A DNA stretch of 64,000 nucleotides from Staphylococcus lugdunensis. GTDB taxonomy: Bacteria > Bacillota > Bacilli > Staphylococcales > Staphylococcaceae. This document shows positions 21,201 through 30,350 of this stretch, piece after piece (positions within the stretch are counted from its first letter, which is position 1; every line of letters begins with the position of its first letter). The stretch spans positions 30,284 through 94,283 of the forward strand of contig NZ_PPPV01000016.1 of NCBI RefSeq assembly GCF_002901705.1, read 5' to 3'. The notes beneath the pieces are model-generated. The model did no database searches, was not told the origin of the DNA, and was given only the letters and a program-made list of their open reading frames with translations. The translations under genes and the position numbers were made by a program.

Positions 21201-24200
21201 CTTTTTTAAAATCCGAACTATTATATAGTTTTTTATTATATTTAAATTTAATACTTAATTCTTGATTATTTAAAATAACATCTACATGCAGATTTGATAA
21301 AGCCTGACTGTTTGGAGAAAAGTCATTTTCTGAAAAAATATCTACTATCTTAAACTCAGGATAGTCATTAAATGTCATATCACCCAAAAAGTTAAAACTC
21401 CAATCATGACAAAAATTCAAATCAAAATATCTTTGATAGCCGATTCCTTTATTAGGGATTTTTATTTGATTAAAAAAGATCTTTTGAGCTGATATTTTAA
21501 TATCATCATTTAGTTCTATCTTCATTGGATATATATTTGTGAACCAGCCCATTGTATTAATAAACTCATTCTTTTCTTTTGGTCTACCATGGCCTTCTAA
21601 TAGTAAAATAGATTTTTGGGGTATGATATTATTTTTACTTAGAGTATGTGCAATAACTGCAATAAGAACAGCCTCCATGTTTCCATGGTTCTTCTGATTC
21701 GCGAATCGAATTATAACTTCAGTTTCCTCTTTACTCAATGCTATGTCATAATCTTTTAAATCTTTATATTTACACTTTTTGTTATTATTAATCTGATTCT
21801 TCCATTCCGAAAAATAATTTTCTGATAGCCCATCTTCATAATTTTTTATATATCTTACCCAACTATCAAAGTTACTCGATTCATAATTATACTTATTATT
21901 ACCTTCTAATAATTCAGAGAAATCATTTAAAATAATTCTCCATGATACCCCGTCAATCACTAAATGATGTATAATAAAGTGAATATATACTTGATTTTGA
22001 TAATATATTATTTTAAAATTGTATATACCTTTGTGAATATTTAGTGATGATTGCCCAATATTTAATAAGTTATTAAATTCACTTAAACTCTGTACTTTCT
22101 CTGAATTTATCTCATATTTTCTTTTATCTATGACTTGCCTATAGACACCGTTATCTAAAATAAATCGTGATTTCAATATAGGGTGTAATTCGATAAGTTG
22201 TTTTAAGCAATTAATAATATCCTTTTCTTCTTTTATGTTTTTTAATTCAATTAAAGCACTTTGATTCCAATGAGATATGTCTTCTTTCTGTGTTTCAAAA
22301 AACCATTTCTGAATTGGACTAAGTTCATTTGAATTCCAAATCTGATTATTTTGGCGTACCTCTTTATTATTTTCTTTTTTAAAAAATTCTCCTAAACTTT
22401 TAATATTTTGGCAGTCCATAAATTCGCTCATAGTAATGTTATAACCTTTATTTCTTAATTTAGAACAAATTTGCATCGATTTAATGGAGTCTATACCAAT
22501 TTCATATAAATTAGTTTCCGTACTAACACTTTGACTATGCGTGGCATCTTTTATTACTTCCATAATCATTTTTTCTTCTTTAGTGGCCGGAATATTATCA
22601 CTGTTTTCTATATAAAACTTTTCTATAATTGATTTATCTAATTTGCCATTTAACGTTAATGGAATCTTATCGGTATGAATAATTTGATTTGGCACCATAT
22701 AATTTGGCAATACATTTGTTAAAAACTCTTTAGCCTTATTAGTCTTTAGTTGACCTTCATAAACTAATACTAATAAATTATTGATAACTTCAGTAACACA
22801 ATTTGACACTAAATCATGCTTAAGTAGATTTTCTTCAATCTCAGATAACTCTATTCTGTATCCTCTCAGTTTAATTTGGCTATCTATTCTGCTAATATAA
22901 TTAAGCGTTGAATCACTTGAAATATAACCAATATCACCACTTTTATATAACTTGTCAGTCACTTCATCAATCGTCACAAATTTTTCTTTTGTAATATTTT
23001 CATTTAAGTATCCTGAACTAAGATTTTCACCACCAATTACTATTTCGCCTTCGCAATTATGTGGTAGAAGCATATTTCTTTTATTTACAACGCCGATTTT
23101 CACATTGACTCCAGGTTTTCCAATAGGAACGTTAGAAAAGAATGAATTATTAAATTCCATTGTAGTCGTAAAAGTAGTATTTTCAGTTGGACCATAACCA
23201 TTAACAATACTAACATTCTCTAAGTTTTTAATTGCTTTTTTAATATGTTTTGCTAAAGCTTTTTCTCCACCAATAAAAATTTTCCTATGATCTTTGAACA
23301 ATTGTATTGACTCATTATCAATCATAGAATAAAACAACGATGTTGTTAAAAAAGAAATAGTAGGTTTTAATTGTAATTCCTCAAAATTCCAATTTTCAAT
23401 ATCAATTATTGGATCGGGAACCACTAATAAACTACATCCATTAAGTAAAGACATCCATATTTCAAATGTAGAAGCATCAAATGATAAAGAACTGCAGTGA
23501 GTAAAGACATCCTTATCATTTAAACCATATGCTTCAAAATTCCGGGTAAAATTGAAAACATTTTTATGAGTTATTTTAACACCTTTAGGAAAACCAGTTG
23601 TACCAGATGTATAAAATACCTCCAGACAGTTTTCATCTTCCCTAAAACAAGAGTTTTTATTGTAATTCAAATTATCATAAATGAATAAATTTCTATCTAA
23701 AACTTTTTGTTTCTCACTTATTTTTAAATGATTTGCATTATCTGTAATAACATATTTTGCATTAAAATCATCTAAGATATATTTAATTCTTTCTTCAGGA
23801 TAGTTATTATTTAAATGTAAAAAAGGAATATTCATTTTAGCTAAAGCTATCATTAATGCAATATTCTTAATTCCTCTATCTAAAAAAATAGCTATCCTGT
23901 CATCCTGAGAAATTTTATAATTTAACATTGCATTTACTAGTTTATCGACCAATGTATTTAATTCGAAATAAGTAATTTGATATTGTTTTGACATAATTGC
24001 TATTTTGTGCTTATATTTTTCGTTAAATGCTATATTTCTAAATTCTTTATAAAGATTATTATTTTTTTCTAGACTAACTTTTTTACCTTGAATTAAGCTA
24101 TCATTACTTCCTCTATTTTCAAAATCATTACCTTTTAAAGCTTTATCAATTATACTTTTATAAGTATCAATCAAAAATTTCGATTCTTCTTCATTAAATA

Positions 24201-25359
24201 TTTCATCAGAGAACTCGATTTCCAAAAACGCTTCATTTCCTAAAACTTTAACGTTGCCAGTCAATTCAAACTTTGCTCCTGTTTGATTTGTATTAATCTC
24301 ATAAAAAATGTCCGAAACATTCTTATCTGTTTCTTGGTAGCTAAAAACTACATCTTGCATTCTGTTTAATGGCGAATCAAAGAATGTAGTTAAATCCCGA
24401 TAACGTGCATTCTTATATTCAAATGTTTTAAATATTTCTTTTTGAACAAGTTTAAACCTATCTAACCAGGTATAACCTTTATCATAAATACTATCCTGAA
24501 TATATAAAGGCAATATATTCACAAAATATCCCATTTTTTTAAAATCCTCACTATTATTTCGAGTAGAGAAAGGTATACCTAATCTGAAATAATCCTCACC
24601 GGTAATATGAAGTAAAGTGTAATAAAAAGTAGTTAGAAAAAAAGTGTATTTTGAAATTTTATTTATGTTACAATATGTTACTAATTCTTGGAACTTTTCA
24701 TTATTTAGTTTTAAATTCTTAGTATAGCCAGTAAATTTAGTTTGTGAAATTCTATGAGGCTTAATACGACGAGGTATATCAAGTGCTTTTTGTATGTATT
24801 TATCTTGTTTGAGCTTTTTTAATGGCTTTAAGTGTTCTTGATAATTAGTAGATAATTCATGATGAATTTTTTCAGTAACCCTACTTGGATCTAGTATCTC
24901 TTTTAACCTTCGAAGTATTAAATTTTTTGTTTGAGCATCTGATACAATGTGGTGGTGGTTTATAATAAGATAAGTGCTATTCATTTCATTATCTATTAAA
25001 ATATAAAACTGACATAGGACGTCATTATTTAAATCAAACTCTTCCGTTTTGTATTTATTTATAAACTGATATAAATTTGTCTCTTTCACTTTTTCAGTTA
25101 TCACAACAGGATTTGTATGATTTACGTATTTATATACACGATTATTTTTAAATATGAAATTTGATTTTAGAATATCATTTTCTTCAAAAATTTGACAAAG
25201 TGCTTTCACAAGTTTATTTTTGTCACATTCAATTAGTAATTTAAAACACCATGTTTCCGTATATAACGATCTAGTCACAGATGATTTATTCCATATCAAA
25301 TAAAGTTGTTCTTCTTCCATAGAAGCTTGTGTCATATAGGATGATTTAATTAATTCCAT
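18235..25359 (-). CDS. lugA: NRPS LugA: C-A-T-E-C-A-T, D-Val and Trp modules
   Basis: A 2374-aa two-module synthetase. Order: C (HHIVSDAQT about residue 135), A1 (TSGTTGFPKG about 586), T (GIDSIK about 957), E (HHLVIDGVSW about 1133), C (HHLIIDGWS about 1541), A2 (TSGSSGVPKG about 1958), T (GGDSIK about 2328). The A1 pocket reads D-A-F-F-F-G-G-T-F-K, valine-like; with the E domain it gives D-Val. The A2 pocket reads D-P-F-S-I-G-M-I-I-K, which I cannot match; the known product requires Trp here. The first C domain has Ala where HHxxxDG normally ends in Gly, but the second His is present. It accepts Cys from LugD. The start has a strong AGGAGG site and lies 25 bases after lugR. Confidence 0.95.
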   Translation of the reverse strand: MELIKSSYMTQASMEEEQLYLIWNKSSVTRSLYTETWCFKLLIECDKNKLVKALCQIFEENDILKSNFIFKNNRVYKYVNHTNPVVITEKVKETNLYQFINKYKTEEFDLNNDVLCQFYILIDNEMNSTYLIINHHHIVSDAQTKNLILRRLKEILDPSRVTEKIHHELSTNYQEHLKPLKKLKQDKYIQKALDIPRRIKPHRISQTKFTGYTKNLKLNNEKFQELVTYCNINKISKYTFFLTTFYYTLLHITGEDYFRLGIPFSTRNNSEDFKKMGYFVNILPLYIQDSIYDKGYTWLDRFKLVQKEIFKTFEYKNARYRDLTTFFDSPLNRMQDVVFSYQETDKNVSDIFYEINTNQTGAKFELTGNVKVLGNEAFLEIEFSDEIFNEEESKFLIDTYKSIIDKALKGNDFENRGSNDSLIQGKKVSLEKNNNLYKEFRNIAFNEKYKHKIAIMSKQYQITYFELNTLVDKLVNAMLNYKISQDDRIAIFLDRGIKNIALMIALAKMNIPFLHLNNNYPEERIKYILDDFNAKYVITDNANHLKISEKQKVLDRNLFIYDNLNYNKNSCFREDENCLEVFYTSGTTGFPKGVKITHKNVFNFTRNFEAYGLNDKDVFTHCSSLSFDASTFEIWMSLLNGCSLLVVPDPIIDIENWNFEELQLKPTISFLTTSLFYSMIDNESIQLFKDHRKIFIGGEKALAKHIKKAIKNLENVSIVNGYGPTENTTFTTTMEFNNSFFSNVPIGKPGVNVKIGVVNKRNMLLPHNCEGEIVIGGENLSSGYLNENITKEKFVTIDEVTDKLYKSGDIGYISSDSTLNYISRIDSQIKLRGYRIELSEIEENLLKHDLVSNCVTEVINNLLVLVYEGQLKTNKAKEFLTNVLPNYMVPNQIIHTDKIPLTLNGKLDKSIIEKFYIENSDNIPATKEEKMIMEVIKDATHSQSVSTETNLYEIGIDSIKSMQICSKLRNKGYNITMSEFMDCQNIKSLGEFFKKENNKEVRQNNQIWNSNELSPIQKWFFETQKEDISHWNQSALIELKNIKEEKDIINCLKQLIELHPILKSRFILDNGVYRQVIDKRKYEINSEKVQSLSEFNNLLNIGQSSLNIHKGIYNFKIIYYQNQVYIHFIIHHLVIDGVSWRIILNDFSELLEGNNKYNYESSNFDSWVRYIKNYEDGLSENYFSEWKNQINNNKKCKYKDLKDYDIALSKEETEVIIRFANQKNHGNMEAVLIAVIAHTLSKNNIIPQKSILLLEGHGRPKEKNEFINTMGWFTNIYPMKIELNDDIKISAQKIFFNQIKIPNKGIGYQRYFDLNFCHDWSFNFLGDMTFNDYPEFKIVDIFSENDFSPNSQALSNLHVDVILNNQELSIKFKYNKKLYNSSDFKKVEMEFQDSLYLLKDAQNGQIYPINRTQEAMIMDYYQNPKSGNYIIQWESETKNLEVEKILSAIRELLRKVEPLRVSFSEIDGEWYQKVNELDDFGLNQLIKIFDFSNNSNSNNLINNLLISQRHIPFDIQRGPLIRFLIVKLENGYKIIMENHHLIIDGWSMSTIFNYFNKLYDNDKKLRDINILQDRLISNTKPKNLDEFKDIFEKYEPINLPKISNEGLEEETIYIEKSDKHYSFLESNNLTPNNYFLLLWSLTLKYLFGKNDILFGVTTSGRSKFHSNEIDGVGMFVTTLPFRIDFRDCQTIKEDLIPIIKDKMNSILENDFITWKDIIMESNIDNEIQIGYVFENYPKVQTNGIFSFDTSKGHEQVNFLLALSVIDMKHNYKIDIKLDEKFVNKDMLHSCKILLKQINLFLENQINEVSEISNKLLSNTSLYPQVRVITEINETVSSVLIQQFLKYNNKLLIKSKEKEYTYNDVYNIVRNIINRTELSDSDVVAVMTKDRTKMTLYAIACFISGATYIPITEEINKNRIEMMINNAGVNCLFNGDGSFSRLEGTSTTSLDDIAYIIYTSGSSGVPKGVKVSKYNLTNLLKALAREHIANESDIWYQNIVMNFDPSIFDLLMPIISGCSMYIPEKRLYATEIEYLLEKEKITIFSMTPSLAKNLELKNNSSLRVMIIGGEKLTKNDIENLPKKIEIINMYGPTESTIISNMFRINSENINDYLHYPIGKPISSLNGFTISPDKQILPFGVVGEYVLKGSTVTQGYTDKHLNSNFLIENNRKNHFNTKDLVYIQSNYLTHYINRLDNQIKLRGYRIELGDIESALNKIMPSNSYKLIFSNNKDLILAYTANYNEEEIHVFLKRNLPSYAVPNFIKYIEDFPITINGKIDFKEIESIVKRELNFNIDINQYNDDILEFLTLCSDTLEIGKIDLNDNFFSVGGDSIKGMKLIRALNREYGVEMKIKELFKASNFSEIYLLLRRDKSGK

Positions 25360-25384
25360 CTGATTGACCTCCTTTAACTAAAAC

Positions 25385-25957
25385 TTATTCAAAAATCCTA
25401 TCAACGGTTATGTCAATTAAAAACTCGATTGTTCCATTTTCATTATATATATCTAACTCTTCTTTTGATAAAGGAGTAAAGATATATCCTAAGGCAGAAA
25501 TCCCTAAATTTTCATCAACTTTATATTTCAAATTTGATTTCCTAATTTCATTACGAAGATCATAGTGTACATTTTCCATTAATTTTTTTTGTTTTTTTAC
25601 ATCTAGTTTATTTAAAAATTTGATAAAATCCTGTTGTGATGTCTCATTTAAAAAATCTAATTTTGTATATTCCTGATATAACAGTTTCAAAAAATTAGCA
25701 AAATCATATTTAGTCATACATTTTTTTAAACCGTCCTCTGTAATTTTCACTAACTTATTGTGTGCACTTATGATGACTTCATAAAATAATGCCTCCTTCG
25801 AATCAAAAAAATTATAAAAAGAACCTTTTGATATTCCAGAAATTTGGCACAAGTCATTAATATTTGTTTTTTTATAACCGTATTTTGACCAATGCTTTTC
25901 ACAATTTTCTAATAAATTTTTCTTAATATTTTCTTTTTCAATCTTAGAGAATGCCAT
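25385..25957 (-). CDS. lugR: TetR-family regulator LugR
   Basis: A TetR-type repressor with an N-terminal helix-turn-helix (GYKKTNINDLCQISGISKG, about residues 31-50, then SFYNFFDSKEALF) and an AT-rich, divergent ligand domain. It is the first gene of the lug biosynthetic operon and probably controls its own transcript, which includes all NRPS genes. I choose ATG 25957 (190 aa, MAFSKIE...) because AGGGG lies at proper distance upstream; the upstream in-frame ATG at 25975 has no ribosome binding site. A palindromic operator candidate overlaps the expected transcription start (25979-26002). The inducer is unknown from sequence; lugdunin or a precursor would be a natural candidate. Confidence 0.9.
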   Translation of the reverse strand: MAFSKIEKENIKKNLLENCEKHWSKYGYKKTNINDLCQISGISKGSFYNFFDSKEALFYEVIISAHNKLVKITEDGLKKCMTKYDFANFLKLLYQEYTKLDFLNETSQQDFIKFLNKLDVKKQKKLMENVHYDLRNEIRKSNLKYKVDENLGISALGYIFTPLSKEELDIYNENGTIEFLIDITVDRIFE

Positions 25958-25978
25958 ATTAATACCCCTATTCATTTA

Positions 25979-26035
25979 TGACTAAATAAATTTTTCTAGT
26001 CACTTTTATCTTAATCTATTTAATTAATATGTCAA
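25979..26035 (-). promoter_or_regulatory. lugR promoter with palindromic operator candidate
   Basis: On the minus strand: -35 TTGACA (26030-26035), 16-base spacer, -10-like TAAGAT (26008-26013), so transcription should begin near 26001. An inverted repeat TGACTA...TAGTCA (25979-26002, 12 bases between arms) covers that start. This placement suits steric repression by LugR. A second TTGACA (26119-26124) lies further upstream without an equally good -10. The rest of 26036-26201 is AT-rich with no clear feature. Confidence 0.6.
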
Positions 26036-26201
26036 CTATATTAAGCGAATATTTTTTTAAATATTGATTTTTCTTTATTGTGTCTATTACATCTCTAAAG
26101 ATAAAGAATAAAATATTTTGTCAACTAATCTTCTAATAATAAGAATATTCTATTGCGGATTTTATACTACATTTACATTGTATTTCTTATTACATACTTT
26201 A

Positions 26202-27743
26202 TTATTTTAAAATTAAACTATCTGCTGTAATTTTTTTAAACATAATTATAATCACTGCCATTTCTATAAAAATTACCAATAAAGTCAGCAATGAGTTATT
26301 TATTAGAACAAATGCAATAACTATCGGAATAATTATCATACTTATTATTGCAGTTACAATAGTTCCTTTACTTTGTTTAACAACTTCCATTTCAGAACTC
26401 CAGTTATAGGATGGGAACCGTAAATTTACTAAAAACCCAATAATACTTATCAAAGTGAGGGTAGATACTAACAACGTACTGATTATAATTAAATAAAATA
26501 TACCTGCATGAAATACTGTATAGAACACAATAGAAGTTAAAACAATACCTGGTAAAAATAAAAGTATATTAACTAATATTTTTCCAATCGCTATTTTCTT
26601 AATATTAATAGGAGCCACTAACATAATCCAAATACTCTTTCCTTCAAAAGAAATGCTACAAGAAGTTGTAGTAGTAAGAATTACAAAAGTAAAGACAATA
26701 AGTACATATATTTGCTGAGAACTAATAGTAAATCCTAGTAAATCATAAGAAATTGAATCAATACTGGGTATTATTCCAATTAGAATACTTATATTTAATA
26801 TAACAATAACTACTGGAGTTATGATTGTATTACTAACATAAGTTAAAGAGGAAAAATATAATTTAAATTCCTTTATTATTAAACTGAATACTGGTGAATT
26901 TATTTTAAATACCGTATTCCCATTTCTTTTTTTCTTTCGCTTATTTGTTTGATTTCTAAGGGAATCATGAAAATTAATCAGCATATAAATAACTATGAAC
27001 GTTGTAATAAAGGTAATAACAATTAACAAAAACATATTAAATAAAAAAGGAGAGCTAGTCATCTTGTTAAGCGGGTACCGTAAAATAGATGTATTTATAA
27101 ACCATTCTTTATAACCAACCATTTCAGAGTTAAAGATAAAATAAATTAACGGAGCTATAAATGCGAATAATGTAAAAATTGACTCTGTTATATTATTACG
27201 TAACTTGATAAATATTAGTATATTTCTTACTAATATGGAAATTATAAAAGGTATATTTGTAGCTAGAAGAGGAACAATAAAACTTAATAAAATAATCATA
27301 AGAATTACTGACAATAAATGAGATAACAAAGGTATTACGAAGACAACACTTAGAATAAAAATGGTAAAAGTCAAAGTAATATGAATCAAATATTTACTTA
27401 ATAAATAAAACAGTTTTGCTTGCCAGTTTTTTATTGGCAGACTATAAATAAATTCACCATCCTTCCCTTCTATGACATTATCGAATCCGCTAAGTATATT
27501 CCATATACCAAATAGCCAAAATAAAATGGATGTTAATAATACAAAAAATTCATGGATATTATTATTTAAACTTAAATCTATTGCAATGAAAACTATATAT
27601 CCTAAAAACATTATAAATGCAGTAATATATCCTGTGATAGTGTAAATAGAATGCTTTCTTACTTCTTTATTATTGCTTTTCAAATTAGATAATTGCGTTT
27701 GATTTTTTAATCGAAATAAAAATAACAATTTAAGATTATTCAT
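26202..27743 (-). CDS. lugH: ABC transporter permease LugH
   Basis: A 513-aa integral membrane protein with many hydrophobic stretches (about ten or more predicted segments) and a basic cytoplasmic linker around residues 265-275 (NKRKKKRNGN). It resembles the large permease subunits of two-component bacterial ABC exporters. It overlaps the ATPase gene lugG by 8 bases, so LugG and LugH form one transporter. From published work on lugdunin, the LugEF and LugGH transporters have overlapping roles in secretion and self-resistance; the sequence itself shows only that it is a partner permease. Last gene of the lugIEFGH operon. Confidence 0.88.
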   Translation of the reverse strand: MNNLKLLFLFRLKNQTQLSNLKSNNKEVRKHSIYTITGYITAFIMFLGYIVFIAIDLSLNNNIHEFFVLLTSILFWLFGIWNILSGFDNVIEGKDGEFIYSLPIKNWQAKLFYLLSKYLIHITLTFTIFILSVVFVIPLLSHLLSVILMIILLSFIVPLLATNIPFIISILVRNILIFIKLRNNITESIFTLFAFIAPLIYFIFNSEMVGYKEWFINTSILRYPLNKMTSSPFLFNMFLLIVITFITTFIVIYMLINFHDSLRNQTNKRKKKRNGNTVFKINSPVFSLIIKEFKLYFSSLTYVSNTIITPVVIVILNISILIGIIPSIDSISYDLLGFTISSQQIYVLIVFTFVILTTTTSCSISFEGKSIWIMLVAPINIKKIAIGKILVNILLFLPGIVLTSIVFYTVFHAGIFYLIIISTLLVSTLTLISIIGFLVNLRFPSYNWSSEMEVVKQSKGTIVTAIISMIIIPIVIAFVLINNSLLTLLVIFIEMAVIIIMFKKITADSLILK

Positions 27744-28449
27744 CAGAAGTCACATCCTTAAATATTTCATTTAATGGTGCTTTTTTAAGAATACTTTCCA
27801 TTGTATCATTTACTACAGCTTTACCATGATCTAAAATAACAAGTTTATTACATAATTTTTCAGCAACTTCAAGTACGTGTGTAGAGTATAAAATAATTAC
27901 TCCTTCACTGGCTCGTCTTCTAATTTCATTCACTAAAAAATCAATAGCATTTGGATCCAAGCCAACAAATGGTTCATCCAAAATAATTAATTTAGGATCA
28001 TGCATTAATAATGAAATAAGCACTAACCTCTGCTTCATTCCATGAGAATAACTAGAAACCAAATCATAAATGGCACTTTCAAATTTTAATTCTTTTATTA
28101 GGTAACTTAATTTCTCTTCAAGTTCTATGTTCTCCATTTTATAAAGCGCCGCTATTAGTTCAATATATGCTTTCCCCGTCATATTATTGTACAAATCAGG
28201 CGTATCTGGTGAATAACCAATGAAAGATTTATAATACTCTGGATTATCTTTTAGATTTATATTGAACAATTTCACTTCTCCATGATCAAATGTATGTATT
28301 CCAACAATTGATTTAATCGTTGTCGTTTTCCCAGCACCATTTGCTCCAATAAAAGCACATATATCACCTTCATATAATTCTAATGATAAATTCTTAACAC
28401 CTTTATCAGAACCTTTATACGTTTTACTTAAATTTTGAATGGATAACAT
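27736..28449 (-). CDS. lugG: ABC transporter ATPase LugG
   Basis: A 237-aa nucleotide-binding subunit. Walker A is GANGAGKTT (about residue 36), the signature is SHGMKQR (a variant of LSGGQ, about 133), and Walker B is LIILDEP followed by the D-loop GLD, with the switch His in STHVLE. It pairs with LugH, whose start overlaps its end. It follows lugF by 12 bases. Such ATPases drive export of peptides or lipids from the membrane; here the expected substrate is lugdunin. Confidence 0.9.
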   Translation of the reverse strand: MLSIQNLSKTYKGSDKGVKNLSLELYEGDICAFIGANGAGKTTTIKSIVGIHTFDHGEVKLFNINLKDNPEYYKSFIGYSPDTPDLYNNMTGKAYIELIAALYKMENIELEEKLSYLIKELKFESAIYDLVSSYSHGMKQRLVLISLLMHDPKLIILDEPFVGLDPNAIDFLVNEIRRRASEGVIILYSTHVLEVAEKLCNKLVILDHGKAVVNDTMESILKKAPLNEIFKDVTSDE

Positions 28450-28461
28450 TTCTATACCTCC

Positions 28462-29226
28462 TTAGAATTTCTTGATAATGACTTTAGATGCATATACTAA
28501 GGCAACAATATAAATAACAGGTGCGATTATCAATAAGAAATTAGAATTTATATTTTGAAATTGGCTTTCAGCTAATGTAAGTGCACCACTTGGTAAAAAT
28601 AAAGCAAATGTTTTATTAATATTGCCCAATAATATAAATACCATTGATATTACGATAGTTATCACACCTATAAAAATAGAGCTTTTTATAAAAGTACTTA
28701 ATAATATCGTTACGCTGACAATAAAAAGAATCCACAAACTATAAAATAAGAGAAAAAATAAAAAATTAATAAATGGATAATAATCAAAAAGATAAATAGT
28801 ATAACAATATGAAACACCAGCACCAATCAAGATACATATCATACTAATAATCCAGTTTCCAAAAAGCTTTGAAATAATATATTGCATACTAGATACTGGC
28901 CTTGTAAATATAAACCCCAGAACTCCACTCTTCTTTTCATCAGCTATCATACCCATAAAGCTGATGACCAATACAATCAAACCCATCTGATTAAATTGGC
29001 CAGTAAACGTTGCCAACAAAACTTCATTAGCCTGAGGTTTAGGTGCATTAGGGTCCATAATAATCCCATCAACCCCTCCAAAATTTTTAATAATCACTTC
29101 CATGTAATTATCAATTAAAGGTTGCGTCAATCCAAGAATAGAAAAGAATATTGCTAACCATATAAATTTAATGTTCCTTACTGCTTCTAATAATTCCACT
29201 TTTCCTAAAATTAATATATTTCTCAT
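28462..29226 (-). CDS. lugF: ABC transporter permease LugF
   Basis: A 254-aa ABC-2 type permease with about six membrane segments. The region GFIFTRPVSSMQYIISKLFG (about residues 107-126) resembles the coupling region of NosY/ABC-2 permeases. It overlaps lugE by four bases (ATGA), so it is the partner of the LugE ATPase. Expected role: lugdunin release and producer immunity together with LugGH, as reported for this cluster; the sequence supports only the transporter class. Confidence 0.88.
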   Translation of the reverse strand: MRNILILGKVELLEAVRNIKFIWLAIFFSILGLTQPLIDNYMEVIIKNFGGVDGIIMDPNAPKPQANEVLLATFTGQFNQMGLIVLVISFMGMIADEKKSGVLGFIFTRPVSSMQYIISKLFGNWIISMICILIGAGVSYCYTIYLFDYYPFINFLFFLLFYSLWILFIVSVTILLSTFIKSSIFIGVITIVISMVFILLGNINKTFALFLPSGALTLAESQFQNINSNFLLIIAPVIYIVALVYASKVIIKKF

Positions 29227-30113
29227 ATATCAGACACCAACTCTAAAAATATTTTCTCTAAATCTTTCTTTTCATATGCAATTGAATTCACTTTAATATT
29301 AATTTTGTCCAGTTCTTCAATTAACTCAGATATTTCAATTGGCTTTCGACTGGTTACAATATATTCTCCTGCTTTTACTTTTTGTAAATCATATAAGTCG
29401 GTTAATTGAATATCCGGATCATAAGAATCTTTTAAAGAAATTTTTAAATATATACTTTTGTAATTCACAGTCTCATCTTCATTGGTTATATTTCCGATGA
29501 TTTCTCCATCTTTTATAATAATATATCGATCACAAAATTCACTTGCATCATCAAGAATATGTGTGGATATAAGAACTGTTGTGTATTTTTTCAATTTTTT
29601 TATTAGGTTTTTGATTTCATTCCTGCCAACTGGATCAAGAGCTGATACTGGTTCATCTAAGACCAAAAACTTTGGACGATGTAAAATAGCCTGTGCTATG
29701 CCTAATCTCTGTTTCATCCCTCCTGATAATTCTTCTACCTTATATTTATTTTTATTCTGAAGACCTACATCTTTTAGTATTTCATTAATATTCTGAGCAA
29801 TATACGTTTTATTTAAACCTGATAAACCACCAAAAAATCTTAACGACTCTTCACAAGTCATCCACTGCTTAAAATCTGTGTGCTGTGATAAATAACCAAT
29901 ATCATTTTTAAAATTCAAAATATTTTTTCCATTAAATTTAATTTCCCCTTTTTCATAATTAATAATTCCAGTAATACATTTAATCAATGTTGTTTTCCCA
30001 GCACCATTAGGACCTAATAATCCAATACACTCTCCCTCTGAAATATTAAAAGAAATATTTTTCAGTATTTTTCTTCCTCTAAACATTTTATTCACATGCT
30101 TAATCTCGATCAA
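29223..30113 (-). CDS. lugE: ABC transporter ATPase LugE
   Basis: A 296-aa ATPase subunit with Walker A GPNGAGKTT (about residue 34), signature LSGGMKQR (about 129), Walker B FLVLDEP plus SALD, and H-loop STHILDD. An additional C-terminal domain of about 80 residues follows the ATPase core, as in bacitracin- or lantibiotic-type (BcrA-like) exporters. Its start lies inside lugI (14-base overlap) and its end overlaps lugF, so lugI-E-F are tightly coupled. Confidence 0.9.
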   Translation of the reverse strand: MIEIKHVNKMFRGRKILKNISFNISEGECIGLLGPNGAGKTTLIKCITGIINYEKGEIKFNGKNILNFKNDIGYLSQHTDFKQWMTCEESLRFFGGLSGLNKTYIAQNINEILKDVGLQNKNKYKVEELSGGMKQRLGIAQAILHRPKFLVLDEPVSALDPVGRNEIKNLIKKLKKYTTVLISTHILDDASEFCDRYIIIKDGEIIGNITNEDETVNYKSIYLKISLKDSYDPDIQLTDLYDLQKVKAGEYIVTSRKPIEISELIEELDKINIKVNSIAYEKKDLEKIFLELVSDI

Positions 30114-30339
30114 TTTTTATTAGCCTCCTTCCAATAATCAAATAAAGAATAGGTCCAATAGTATTAAACAACAAAATTGCGATTGCCCAAGCAATAGGAT
30201 AATTAACAATTTTTCTTCGTCTATATAAATCGATTAGGGCAATTATTAAAAGTACTACATGTAAAACCAATATTGGTATTAATATTGGCATAATAGTCCC
30301 CCAGTCTATTTCTTTTAAGACGTTAATATCAGTATTCAT
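30100..30339 (-). CDS. lugI: Small PLDc_N-type membrane protein LugI
   Basis: A small protein (79 aa from ATG 30339) with two membrane helices (about residues 16-36 and 48-69). The pattern ALIDLYRR...W...LLFNTIGPILYLIIGR matches the phospholipase D N-terminal-like (PLDc_N) membrane domain often found in bacteriocin immunity or accessory proteins. ATG 30339 is preferred over an upstream GTG (30345), because the GTG lies within the GGAGGGTG ribosome binding region. It is first in the lugIEFGH operon. It may assist the ABC transporters in immunity; the sequence does not show the mechanism. Confidence 0.85.
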   Translation of the reverse strand: MNTDINVLKEIDWGTIMPILIPILVLHVVLLIIALIDLYRRRKIVNYPIAWAIAILLFNTIGPILYLIIGRRLIKIDRD

Positions 30340-30350
30340 TTTCACCCTCC

